From Takakia lepidozioides (lineage: Eukaryota > Streptophyta > Takakiopsida > Takakiales > Takakiaceae): 64,000 nucleotides of DNA. The notes under the pieces were generated by a model. That model searched no databases. It saw nothing but the letters and a program-made list of their open reading frames with translations, and was not told the DNA's origin. Shown here piece after piece: positions 32,801-43,885 of this stretch (positions are counted from its first letter, which is position 1; every line of letters begins with the position of its first letter). The stretch covers positions 75,684,756-75,748,755 of the forward strand of contig CM060731.1 of assembly GCA_030704615.1 (NCBI GenBank), written 5' to 3'. The translations under genes and the position numbers were made by a program.

Positions 32801-33970
32801 AGTTCCCTGCAATCTTTTCATCTCCTCTACCTGTCCGTTGTACATGATGTTCTCCCATGCTACCTCTTCTCCTCTCAGGCCTTTGAGTATTTCCTCTGTG
32901 AAGGATCTGCTCAAATACTGCTGGTTCTGTTTCATGGCAAACAGAACGTTCAATATCTAGCCTACTTCCCTGAGCCCTGGGTACACCGCTTTGGTACAAG
33001 CATAGCCTTGAGTTTTAAAGAAACTCCCTTCTTCAAACAAATCTTTCATCTGCAATCTAGCCCTGTGCTCGTCCACATGAACCTGACCTGCTGGCAATGA
33101 AAACAGTTGCTGTAGGTATAAGGGAGTAAGTTCTAATTCAACTCCCTTCACCGTTGTGGCTCCTGTCTTTGGGTCAAAGTTCTGCAAGAATTCTAACATG
33201 TACTTCCGATGGTGCAATGTCCAATCCTTGTTTTGCAATCCTTCTAATCGCAGTTCCTTCAGTAACTTCACCGCGTATGGCGTTGCAATCGTCTATTTCT
33301 GCAGGATTGTGGTGCTTTTCACCTTGATGTCCTCCATCCCTCTTACTCTCTTCATTTTAGAGAACCCGTAAGGCTGTGGCTGTAACAACTGAAGTAATGC
33401 CTGCAGAGCACAAAGCACAAACGTATGATTGCCACAAAATGCTATGGGTAGTGTCCTGTAAACCTGCGGGGCTTGCATGCATTGATCAAGAGAAAAGTTA
33501 CTCTCCGTTGTTCTGTTTCCTCGCCACTGCGTGAGTAGTATCGCGAGCGTATAATCCGCTAGTTCCCTCATAGCTTCAAAACTATCGCATTGATTGTCTG
33601 TCCCGTCGAGACGCCCATTACTTGGAACGACGCCGACTCTTGCGCTCAGAACCTTTTCACTTTCTTGAAGTTGCTCCTGCTTCATGATTGGCTGTAACCG
33701 CTGTGACTGGATTTTAAAATTAATTTTCTTTAGTGGATTTTCCCTGCTGGCCTGTCCACTAGGATAACACACGTGACAAGAAATTCGTTTTTCTGTACTC
33801 GCCGTATGTTCCGTTACCCTTCTTGCGTATGCATTAATGGGCCCGCCATCCATCCTCTTTGACGTAGTAGGTAGGTACTTTGACGGCCACTCCTGTCCTT
33901 TTTCTTGATGACACTTGTTCTTGCAGCTCCTTCTCAGCTGTGCGTCACGGCTTGACTTCCATGCGTCCAC
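29841..33970 (-). pseudogene. Long degenerate ORF downstream of a Tat/Athila-like integrase
   Basis: On the minus strand one coding sequence of roughly 1,300 codons runs from 33970 to 29841 with in-frame stops near 33294, 32956 and 32364 and frameshifts near 32650, 31580 and 30850. From the N-terminus it has a basic region and WRGNRTTESNFSLDQCMQ. A block with KYMLEFLQNFDPKTG and LTPLYLQQLFSLP vaguely recalls plant mobile-domain proteins. A glutamine-rich linker follows, then a long coiled coil (LQQELRETKDALQIAKQQL and following heptads). The C-terminal part has MRIWLPVATRTKILAMNQLI and ends in a KKSKKTKK basic tail. I do not recognise its function. Its position after integrase and its orientation match the extra 3' ORF of Athila-type gypsy elements. 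Confidence 0.55.
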
Positions 33971-34064
33971 TTTTTAACTGTCTTCCGCCCTTTCTTCCGC
34001 CGGCCATTTCCCTGATGTTATCCTTTGTCCACCTGTCACTAATCCTATGGACTGTGTAATTCTG

Positions 34065-34200
34065 ATTGGCTGTGTGAGGCTATGACAGGCTGTGCCGCCC
34101 TGTGCTAGGCTGTGCGCGACTGTGTGACACTGTGTTGGGATGTGATAGGCTGTGTGACCCTGTGTTGGGCTGTGATAGGCTGTGTGACCCTCTGTGATAG
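34065..34200. repeat. GGCTGTG minisatellite
   Basis: Tandem imperfect copies of a GGCTGTGTGACCCTGTG-like unit at the 3' end of the integrase ORF. It is read through as serine/histidine-rich repeats (SHSLSQPNTG) in the last 40 codons of that ORF. Confidence 0.8.
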
Positions 34201-34928
34201 CTATTTAAACATCTGTGTTTTCCGCTCCTCACCGGTTTAACGACAAGTATTCTATGCTCCGTTGGTGTTACTGGAACAACCTGTATTTGCTCCTGTGGTT
34301 CTATATGCAAATCGTGCCTTAATGGCTTGTCATGGATACCACTGTATCCTTTGAACTTGTTGGCATTGACCATGCCCAGCATTTCTTTGTTAATGGTTTG
34401 TAACATGGCCGTGTTGTTATCATACATCTTTTGTATGACATAAGGTCCTTTCCATGGCGATTTAAGCTTAGAAGCCTTAATCTTTCCCTTCTTCTGCAAC
34501 CACAAAACCAAATCTCCTGTTTTGAAAGTCTTCATCTTCCCTTCATCAAACTGATCCTTCCTTTTCATCTGTATTCTCGTCATGTTGTCAGCTGCATCAG
34601 CTCGTACTTCCTCCATATGGTATAATTCATGTTTCCTGACCTTAATTGAATCTTCCAATTCCATTCTTCTTCCCCATTCAGTTCTCATAGTAGGTAATAA
34701 AAACTCCACTGGAAGTAAAGCTTCCATACCATAAACTAATTGGAATGGTGTATACTTAGTGGTGACTTTATATGAAGTCCTGTATGACCACAAAGCTGTC
34801 AGTAGCTTTGTATCCCAGTCTGTTCTGTTTGCATTGACTATTTTAGCCAAGATGGTACATAGTATTTTGTTGGTAGCCTCTGCCTGTCCATTACCTTGTG
34901 GGTAATAGGTTGTACTTTTCCTATGCAC
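34080..34928 (-). pseudogene. Integrase C-terminal half of a Tat/Athila-like Ty3/gypsy element
   Basis: The protein begins STTYYPQGNGQAEATNK (the catalytic glutamate region), continues with TALWSYRTSYKVTTKYTPFQ, LVYGMEALLPVEFLLP and the C-terminal KTGDLVLWLQKKGK and SPWKGPYVI segments, and has no chromodomain. The open frame ends in minisatellite-encoded repeats. Upstream (higher coordinates) no reverse transcriptase, RNase H or integrase N-terminus exists: the sequence changes abruptly at about 34925 into an unrelated intron-containing gene. So the element is 5'-truncated or was fused there by rearrangement. Confidence 0.85.
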
Positions 34929-36502
34929 ATCGCATCATGGCCCACTTTCCTCCAACCTGACTGTCAAAGTCGTTGGACCGTAAAATGTTACCATCTTTGG
35001 AGAACTCCCCGAAAAAACAGTATCTCCAGGTGAGACCTCTCCACTTCCTTATGTATGCCTCTAAAGACATTTGGGGAGGGGAAACAATCGAAATGTTCAG
35101 GTCCTTCAAAGTCTGTTCCAGCACAATGACGGCGCGCTTTTCGAGCTGCAAATTGTATATTTGTCAGTATTGCAAATAAGGTACTCATCACATAATTGAA
35201 GAAAAGAAAACGGCTTATTTGAATACACACCTGACTCCAAAATGTAGCCTTGTGGAGCCAGTTATCAAACACCAAATCACTGATTCCTTCCACCTTTGTG
35301 CCAGGCTGTATGGTGCTCTTTGGGAACTGAATCAAGTCCTTTACTGTCTGATCTGAGTTCCATATCTTCAGCCACCTTATTTTTGTTTGTGGGTCGACCA
35401 TGGATATGGCCAACCGGTGCAATTTCTCCTACTGCATCTCCGGATGCACATGCTTGTCATAGTGAGATTTGATCTACTAAAGGAACTCAGAACCAAGTCC
35501 AGGATCTACTATTCTAAGCTGCTTTCCGAAGGCGGACATCAATTTGGTTCTTCGCATTTCAAACTCCTTCTTTATTGCTGTTTCCACACCCTTTGATGTC
35601 CTTAGTTCCTCTGGTGTAGTGTGGTAATATTCGGATTTTCCCTTCTCAGCTGCCTCTGCCAGTTCTTGCTGCATTGATTCAAATAGTGATTAGCACCGAA
35701 GGGACTACAAATATGTATTCGAAAAGTAAACTGAGTACAGACTCGGGCTTACCGCATACATGTACTCCAGAAATGCCTCTCGAGTCAAAGAATACCAAGT
35801 GCCTGCAGCTCTTCCTGTTTCGCACTTCTTGATTATATTGGGTGGGAGTATTGTCCGAAAATCATCCAGCTGCATCAGACCAATCCTCTGAATTCGAAAT
35901 AGTGTGTGGACCAAGCTTGTTGTCACATGCGATTTCTCTGTCGATCTGCAAAAAATATGCAAACATTGCACTCCTTAACTCTGTTTTTTGAGGATTAACA
36001 AGACACTACAGAGGGAATGAAATCTCTAGGATGACTTACTTGTTAACGTCGTGCATAGCTGTAAGAAGCCTAGCGATGTCGTTTCCAGGATCCAAAACCA
36101 TTGCCTCCACAGCAACATGCTTGTCTTTGTCTTTTGCATGGTGTTTCTGGATGTATCCCATCCATGCCAGCACAGATGGATGTCCAGACGCCCTCCAGAT
36201 ACGAGCATGTCCCTTATAACCTCCTGGGAGTTTACCTTCTGGAATGACATGAGTTCTTTCACCTTGTCAAGGTAGTGCACTTCAGATTCATCTGCTTCAT
36301 CTGTATTCTCTGAGCTTTTTCCAGACTCCTCCCCATCTCCAGATCCTTTCCCCTCTGATCCTGTAGGCTTGGACCTCACAGTTTTCTGCACGATGCCATT
36401 CAAATCTGACTGAGTAATTTGCAAATAGTGAACGGCGGTAACGACCATCACTCTGTCTCGAAGAAACTCACAAGGAATGGTGTGAAACAAATTCAGAACC
36501 AT
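34925..36502 (-). pseudogene. Unrecognised multi-exon gene remnant
   Basis: Minus-strand exons with plausible splice signals. One ends 36034 with AMHDVNK before a GTAAGT donor. The next, about 35945 to 35752, has LVHTLFRIQRIGLMQL and TWYSLTREAFLEYMYA. A third starts at about 35672 with QELAEAAEKGKSEYYHTTPE and reads on through two stops to DLVFDNWLHKATFWSQ (about 35232). The last starts near 35147 with RAVIVLEQTLKDLNI and WRGLTWRYCFFGEFSKDGN, and stops being coding at the integrase junction. The first exon carries an acidic linker (EESGKSSENTDEADESE). I recognise no domain. In-frame stops near 35485 and 35428 and a shift near 36215 suggest a pseudogene or a transposon-borne gene. Confidence 0.45.
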
Positions 36503-38540
36503 CTACACAAGCAAAGCTGATCATGCCAAATTCAAAACAAAAACGAGAGCGATAGTGAACGGCGTTAACGACAATCACAAAAGATAAGGACCTGCCGGAT
36601 CGGTGTTCTGTAATGACATATATGTGTAAGTGATTGGCGGCAACGACATTCAGTATAGTTTAGGGCGGACAATAAGTGCAGATTATTCAGATTGACTCCA
36701 TTGTGATTACCGTTGCAAGCATTCACGGTTTCCTGTCTATGTCGAGAGTACTTTCCAATCCATACTCTACCTAAATCGAATGGCGTTAACGACGCTCGCA
36801 ATTCAGCAGACTTCAATCACATGTTCATGCTTAAGAAGGGAAGAGGAAGGACTGCTTGAAAGACAATCAGACAGACTGTTTGATCTGAACAACGGTGATT
36901 GACGGTACCGTCAGTCACCCACTCATTGTGCGGTAAACCCTTAACAGAGGAGTAGAAATCAAATCACCATTGTTTCGTGATGATGGTCGGTAGCGACAAT
37001 CCCTTTCTGGGACATTGAACTCAATCTCTATGCAGATCTTCAACAATGAAATGTAAGTTACAAAAAACTTACTGGCGCCTTCTTAGGTTTTGAAATTGGA
37101 TCCCCTTCTGCAGCTTTCCTCTTCCCTCTCACATGGGTAGCATCAACTATGCAATGTGGTATGTGGACAACCATGATTTGAAATGTGTAATTCACATCTT
37201 CGTCGGCGGTGCAATGATATGGCCTCCAACTATACGGAGTGAGCTCTAAGTGGCAACTTTTAAAAGCACATTTGTCATTGCACTGTTCGAAGTCTACATG
37301 TCTTGCTGTCGCTATGCACTACAATCATCTTTTGAAGATGATCCTAACTCTCATTGTTATTTGAGGAGGGAGGAAGGTCTTCCCGTGGCAGCCTTTATGG
37401 CGCACACTTTGTGAGGATATTTTCTCGTCCTCGTAATTGTAAAAGTGAAACAAGCATTTGTAATTGCACAATGTTGGATGCTACAATTGTAGGCCTCATG
37501 GTAGTCTTGATTCTATTTAGGCAAGATTCCCTGCATTAATTCCACGGTCATAGGACCATCCTCGGTTATAGGCGGCGCATGTCAATGCTGACGTGGCAGA
37601 TGACGGACAATGCCACGTCATCATTTGTCGCCACATCAGCATGCTGACATGACGCTCACGCCCCGTCACTCCTGCGTGAGCGTACGCTCGCGCAACGCTC
37701 ACGCGCAACGCTCACGCCATTGCGTCGTTGTATTATGGTAAGTCTTGGATGGCCTGACAATATGAATTGCAGGACCTAGTTTATGTCTTCTTCCATATTG
37801 GTTTGTCTGGTCATAATCTCATCGGTCGACTCCACATGAATTTAGCGTGTGTACACGCACAATGCCTCTGGGGATCTGCCCGGTCTGCCATTTTGAGCTG
37901 CTAGGTCTCTTCGCCACCTCATTCAGATGTCATGGTTTTAGTCATGGTTTAACTAGGACATTTTAGATATTTATATTTATATTTATATTTTGTGTGTTGG
38001 GACTTCATTTGGTCTCACATGCCAAGTGAGGTATCAAGCCTCACTTGAGACATGGAGATAGGTTTTCCCCTTATGAGTGTCGAGGAGGCTCATCTTCTTG
38101 TAGTTGAGCCTCCATGAGCCTCTCCCACCTCCATAGCTCTAGGTATTGAGAGGGAGTGTGTTGAGGGCTTTGTAGGGTGGATTCCTTTAGCAAAGGTGCC
38201 CTTGGCTTTGGCCTACAGAGAGGGTGAAAGACTATGGAGAAGAGAAACTAAAGCAATTCCTAACCCTAGAATGCTCTCATCCCACCACTCTCCCTCCTGT
38301 CTCTATCCACTCGCTTGTATGGCCGTGGCAAGTATCCTTCAATATCCCTCAATCAATCCTTTAAGAGCTCTTCAACATTGTCCACCAAAGCTCCTTGAAG
38401 GGTCCTCCAAGGACCCCAAAGATCCTCCAAACACTCCTCCAAGGACCCCAAAGATCCTCCAAATACTCCTCCAAGGGCCCTCAAATATCTTCCAAACAAT
38501 CCTCCAAAGGCCCTTAAATTTCACTAAGTCCTTTCACTGT
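36503..38540. other. Non-coding stretch with recurrent short motif
   Basis: No gene recognised. A GTGAACGGCGKTAACGAC-like motif recurs at about 36432, 36556, 36634, 36779, 36895 and 36984. An imperfect fold-back (CATGTCAATGCTGACGTGGC against its near-complement) lies at 37577-37650, followed by CGCTCACGC repeats. An ATTTAT run lies near 37965. A short direct-repeat patch rich in CCAAGGACCCCAAAGATCC is at 38395-38500. Confidence 0.4.
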
Positions 38541-38544
38541 TGAT

Positions 38545-38935
38545 ACCTTAACAGAGGTATAGTCTGAGGTTGCTAGGGTCCCTTATGTTGATGATACCTT
38601 TACAGAGGTATAGTCTGAAAATGAGGGTTCTGTTTGGTATACTAACAGAGGTATAGTCTGAGCTGATTAGGGTCCACATATGGTGATACCTCAACAGAGG
38701 TATAGTAAAAGGGACAAGCTCATGTTTGGTATACTAACAGAGGTATAGTCTGAGCTGATTAGGGTTCACATATGGTGATACCTCAATAGAGGTATAGTAA
38801 AATAGACAAGCTCCTGTTTGGTATACTAACAGAGGTATAGTCTCACATTAGGGTTCACATATGGTGATACCTCAACAGAGGTATAGTCAAAGGGACAAGC
38901 TCCTGTTTGGTATACTAACAGAGGTATAGTCTGAG
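38545..38935. repeat. Minisatellite with hairpin core AACAGAGGTATAGT
   Basis: The core AACAGAGGTATAGT occurs nine times between about 38554 and 38930, roughly every 45 bp. Two alternating contexts give a ~90-bp higher-order unit: one reads GATACCTCAACAGAGGTATAG, in which ATACCTC and GAGGTAT can pair as a hairpin, and the other reads TTTGGTATACTAACAGAGG. Confidence 0.85.
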
Positions 38936-38944
38936 CATACACTA

Positions 38945-40390
38945 CTAGGGTTTGTAATGAAGAGCTAGAATGCAAGTCCTTGACTTCTATGCTTCTACTC
39001 AAGCAAAAATATGGTCTCTAGGTGGTCATAAGAGGCATCTTCTTGCTCTCTTCCACCCCAATGTGCAACCAAGAGTGGTCCAACTCAACTTGCAAGTCAT
39101 TGTCCACCAAATCAATCCCCTTCTAGTCCTTGGGATTTGATTGCAAACTACCATATCTCCATTGCCGAGCAATCATGCATTTTGTCTCCTCATCACTTGA
39201 CAATTGCTCCAAATCAACACAAATTATCTCAATGTGTAGGAGCAATGCTTGTCACTTACAATAATGCTCCCAAGCAATCCGCCTTGGATCCCACTCTCAC
39301 GCCATATGCCTCATTTGGGGTCTTGCACCAATCCATCATCCATGTGCTCCCCATGGTCATTTGAATGCATGTTTCATGACCTCTTGGCCTATGTGTTGCT
39401 CTCCTTCATCATAACATGAATCAACACCTCTCCACTCCACACACAAATGGATCTCAAAGGCCTTCACCTCTTGCTAGTTCAAGAGCCCTTCTCAAACTTG
39501 AACTTACAACTCAAGCGAGCATGCTCCACACATGCACCACTTGCTTGGTCAACTATCCACCACAAAGCTCGCACTACCAAGAGCATGAATAGCCAATTAT
39601 TGCCTCCCCTCTTGTCACATTACATAGTTAGGGTGAAGCTATGCATACATTGAATGATGATTTCCCTTCAAGGATTTCCCACCACATGTTCTCCAAGCCC
39701 TTCTAATGGCACCCTAAGCTTGGCTCCACACCACCATGATTGGAAGATTTCTTCACATGCTCCCTTTCAAACCTCTTGAGCTTCTTAGTGCTCTCCAAGT
39801 GCTTGCCCTTGTTGTCTTCAAACCCAAGCATATATAGCTCCTTGGCTTCTCTTCCACAACATCCACACTTTGAACTTGCTTAACCCTAGCTTGATAGTGA
39901 AATGAGCACTAACAAGCCTTTAGTCACTCTCCACAAGCCATGGCGCACACCATCGACTCCATAATGCATACAAAGGATTCTCAAACCCTAGAATCCATGC
40001 TTCCACACACACAAGACTTCCTCCTTACAATCCTTGCAAAATCTTGTGACTCAAGAGCTTTCTTCTCAAGCTCTCCAACTCCTTGGTGCATGCAATACTC
40101 GAGCACCTTTCCTTGCAACCCCTTGCAAGCCTTGTGATACAAGAGCTAAATTCTCCTAGCTCTCAACCTCTTTAAAATACAAGTGAAAAACTAATCCTTA
40201 CACTCCGCACTCACAAGCATAAGGTCATCTTCTTGTAGTGATAAGAGATGAGAAATGAGAGAAGTAAAAGACAATGAAAGCTCTCAAAGCATGAAGCAAT
40301 CACATGAAGAACAAGCCCTAGTCCTTCCAAGTGAAATCCACTCTATCACATAAACTAAACCTTTCCGTAGGTGGAGGCAAGAGTCAGTCC
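38945..40390. other. Non-coding stretch without recognised gene
   Basis: Short ORFs only, none with a recognisable motif. It is pyrimidine-rich on the plus strand with many CAAGC/CTCCA words. It might be the interior of an unidentified repeat, but I found no terminal structure. Confidence 0.35.
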
Positions 40391-40404
40391 GGGTTTGGGT
40401 TGGG

Positions 40405-42475
40405 GTGTCCTTGCAGGAGCGACACTCTGGAGTGTTTTCCAAAAACTCGAATTGGCAGAAGGACAAGCTCTTCTGTCCCTTCTGTGAAGAGGTAATCAAG
40501 GACAAAATCCAACTAAATTGGCATTGTGTTGACACGGGTTGCAAGGATACTGTTGCAATGATTCCACGGGATTTCAAGCCTTGGCTGATACTGAAAGAAA
40601 TGTCGATTGTCAAAGAGGCCACAATGCGCTTGCGCGGATCAGTGCTTGACCCCCGCACTTTGGAATTAGACGAAGTGCGCGCACGGTATGGCGTCCATTG
40701 TAGTGGCCCGTCAATGGAGGATTTGCAAGTGCAGGGAACGCTGGACGCTCCCAGAAAACGTAAACTGAGTGATGGGGCCCAAAAAAAGGAGAGGCAAAAA
40801 AAGGAGAAGGCTGCAAGGTCTGCTCGCGAGGCAAGGGCAAAATCCACGCAACAGACTGAACCCCGTCCTGGGCGGCAGACCCACACCATCAGTACTGATA
40901 CTGAAAGTGAATCTGCTCAGGGCCTGGAAGGGGTGACAAGTCCAGTGGACATTGACTTGCCTGACCAGACTCGGTAGCAGACTCACACAAATATCGCGAC
41001 CCATGCCATCGGTTTAGGGTCAAAACCAAAAACTCAACAGAGCACTGAAGGGCCAGTCTGCCCTGGCACATTGCGCCTCGTTGACTTTGGGCTTTTCCCA
41101 CCAGAGTGCCCACCAATTGGGGATCTAGACTTCTTCCGTTATTTCTACAGAGTTGCCCAGTCAGGTCTGCTACGCACATTAATCCGACAGGCGGAACAGA
41201 ACTGGTTGAACAGCTTTGAAGATGAAGATGAAGATGATGAAGTAGAGGAGGTAATGGTCAGTCTGACCGCCCAGTCTGTTCTCTGTGCTGTTTGAGTCCA
41301 TCATCGGGGTCACGTTGCCTATTCAGTCTGGTCAGTCCCCTGTGTTCTCTCCTCAGTCCGCTGGCTCAGTCCGCTCGTCAGTTAGTCTGTTTTATATCGC
41401 TGCATTACTTACTGAGTCCGTTTGTCAGTCCGCTGGTCCAGTCCACTGGTATAGTCTACTAGTTGCCTCCACCCTACGTACGCATGTTACAGTCTGCTGG
41501 TCTGTGAGTCCAGTCCGCTGCATGAGGTGAATATAGAGTCCACGTCCATGTTCCTGACTTCGAAGTTCTCTGCCGTGTACCAGAATGAACGTGTTTCTAT
41601 TCGTAGGGCCATTCAGGCTTGGCGGAAACCTAGCAATGATGCTCCTTTACAAGCGACTGTAGTGCGTGCGGAAGTGGACCACGTGCGAGAGTACATATTA
41701 TTGAAGTATCCTGGGTCATCTGCTGCTATAGCGGCATTACATATTGAAGACGCGTGGGGGGGGAATGCGTCTGGGACAACCGAGTCTGCCATCCCATTCA
41801 GCAGGCCATCATCCAGCAGACTCCAAGAGAGCAGACTCCCAACGAGCAGCCTATCATCCTGCAGACTCCTCTCCAGGAGCCCATCATGCAACCCATGCCA
41901 ATGGGAAGTCCTGTCATCCAACAGACTGCGGACCAACAGACTGACAGACTGCCTTTCTTTCACATAGCACGGCGCTTTTTGCAGTTTGGCGATCGCCATC
42001 ACCGGTAATTCGCCCCGGAGCAGAAGACCTCACACTTCCCCGGCTTAGGGTGGGAGAAATTAATCCCCATTTGGATTGGCATAATGAGCTCTACCGGATC
42101 GTTGCGGACCGCCGGTGGTCATTTGTACCCTTTCATTATTCCATGGAGTTTTCTATTGAGGAAGCCAACCATGTTCTAGAAGCCGCCTCTGCTGTTGCCA
42201 TTGAAGCCACAAGCGACCAAAATGCGCCGCCTCTACTTGTGCAGCTGATTCTCATGGATGACCCACGGCCTGAAGACCTCAGACATATGCCTATGGCACA
42301 TCCAATTTTTGGGGTGCGAAGAAAGCACTTGTTCGGATTGACCGAGGAGGACTTTGAGCGCATGGTAGCTTCCTTCCTACAACATAGATGGATGCAATTT
42401 GGCAATTTCCGCTCATACAACAAGTTACACAGATCCTGGATCCCTGTGCTGATAAGGAGTTCTTCCTACTCTTGA
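40405..42475 (+). pseudogene. Unrecognised gene with N-terminal CxxC region, in pieces
   Basis: Starting after a TGTCCTTGCAG acceptor-like tract (40399), an ORF to 40977 has KLFCPFCEEVIKDK and WHCVDTGC, possibly a zinc-binding module, then a lysine-rich helix (KKERQKKEKAARSAREARAK). A TAG at 40975 is in frame with a continuation to 41295 (DFGLFPPECPPIGDLDFFRY, then an acidic EDEDEDDEVEE run). A GTAATG donor near 41252 and an exon from about 41528 suggest an intron. The later piece contains RAIQAWRKPSNDAPL and VREYILLKYPG, then a shifted block (42050-42475) with NPHLDWHNELYRIV and FGLTEEDFERMVASFL. No domain is recognised. It may be a transposon-related or decayed host gene. Confidence 0.4.
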
Positions 42476-43022
42476 TCTATAGCGCAATCAAGCAATGAGG
42501 AAAACCTGTTTCAGCTGGGTAGTGGTGTGTATTCATCGGGTTATCGTTTATGATGTGGGGTGAAATTACCTTCAGCTAAGGAGTTCGGTGCTGGATGTAC
42601 ACCCCAACTAGGATTGAGGTTGAGGGCAGTGGTTGTTGGGCTGAAAATGAATAAGTGTGCATGATCAGTACGACTGCTTACTTAGTTTTTCCGGCAACAC
42701 AAGATTTTGTGAATGCACAGTAACGAAGCTGATGACACAAGGTATCTGATATGTGAAATTTCCTCCTTTCAGTGTCCAGTGCAGAATGAGTGGGATGGTG
42801 ATTATAGCGACAGATGCAGATGACACCGGTGCATGCTTCTGATCTTAAAGATTTCTCACCAATGGTGCGACCCGCTTGTTGAAGGAGGCTATTGCGCAAG
42901 GTGGCCTGTATCTGTATCTGGTGAAGGATAGGCAAGACATAAGTATGGGGCACGACGCTTTGCCAGGGCTTTCACCTGCACATCGTCGCTCCCAGAACCC
43001 TTCATCCCCGTTTTCAGCAGTC

Positions 43023-43300
43023 ATGCCACGGAAACAGATGACACGCGATGAGCCCGACCTTGGGTGGCGCACTCTGGTTCGCCGCCATAAGTTTCTCCTC
43101 TTCATACTGGGAATCTTGACTCTCCTTTGCACTGTATATCTTTACTTCGCCGTGACTCTGGGCACTGGAGAGAAGTGTGCTGGTTTGAGGGGTACACAAC
43201 GTGCTCTCTGCGTAGCGGCGTCCAAGCCTGGGGGAGTGGGTGGGTTGCATGGGAAGCATCGCGGTATTGCTCGCAGGCTCATTCTGGAGGAGGAAGTTGG
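43023..43300 (+). CDS. Small single-pass membrane protein (first exon), uncharacterised
   Basis: I place the start at the ATG at 43023, within a longer open frame from 42876. The protein begins MPRKQMTRDEPDLGW, has a basic VRRHKFL stretch, and then one strong membrane helix, FILGILTLLCTVYLYFAVTL. A short tail with two cysteines (CAGLRGTQRALC) and a glycine/histidine-rich segment follow. The arrangement recalls a small uncharacterised plant membrane protein with a TVYLYFAVTLG motif, from memory only. A GGTACGT donor near 43300 suggests an intron, with the C-terminus in an unidentified exon. Positive residues before the helix suggest an N-cytosolic orientation. Confidence 0.45.
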
Positions 43301-43639
43301 TACGTTATATATCATGCATTCTCAAGGACGGGACCAGTCTCTATGCCATCTGACGTGTTTTCATAGGCTGGATGGTTGTAAAGGATATATTGTTCCTTGC
43401 ATCTTTCACAGTAGTTTCATTTCTCAGCAAGGATTGTCAAGAGAAGTAGCTCTTATGGTCTCCCTAGGTTCAAAGTTTTTTCAGACCTAGCCACCAGAAA
43501 ATGTCAAGGCTTTTCACATTCGCGCATTGGATCAGACACACCTGTGAATTATGTATCTAACAGCCCTATGCTTTTAGGGTTTTCAGAAGCAAATGGCGGA
43601 GAGCAGGTTTTAGAGAAGCCTTCTACGATAACAGCATCA

Positions 43640-43885
43640 TTGGACAACTCAAAGGACCCCACCAGTAGTTCCGCCCATGAGCTGCATGTGTCTCTGACTG
43701 AGGATATTGAGCTCTGGAGGAAGAGAATTGCAACGTACAGGGAGCTGCTGAAACTAAAACTAAACTCGGTCAGAAAGGTGAAGAATGTACTTGACATGAA
43801 TACATATTTGGGAAGGTTTGAAATGTATTCTGGATTTTGGACTGCATTCAGTGCCAGTGGTTCAATTCTGCTGTATGGACAATGA
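43640..43885 (+). pseudogene. Fragment of a QUASIMODO2-type putative methyltransferase (PMT)
   Basis: Plant PMT proteins are Golgi type II membrane methyltransferases linked to pectin. This piece shows DIELWRKRIATYRELLKL followed by VKNVLDMNTYLGRF, matching the family's W-x-x-R-(V/I)-x-x-Y segment and the RNVMDMNAxxGGFAAAL SAM-binding motif. The usual GGFAA is altered to GRFE, and similarity ends there. Upstream PMT domains are missing. It is a truncated copy or one exon of a decayed gene; the membrane protein at 43023 need not be related. Confidence 0.5.

Noticed and set aside
37577-37650. Imperfect fold-back as a transposon
   Set aside because: The arms are short and mismatched and no flanking duplication could be identified.
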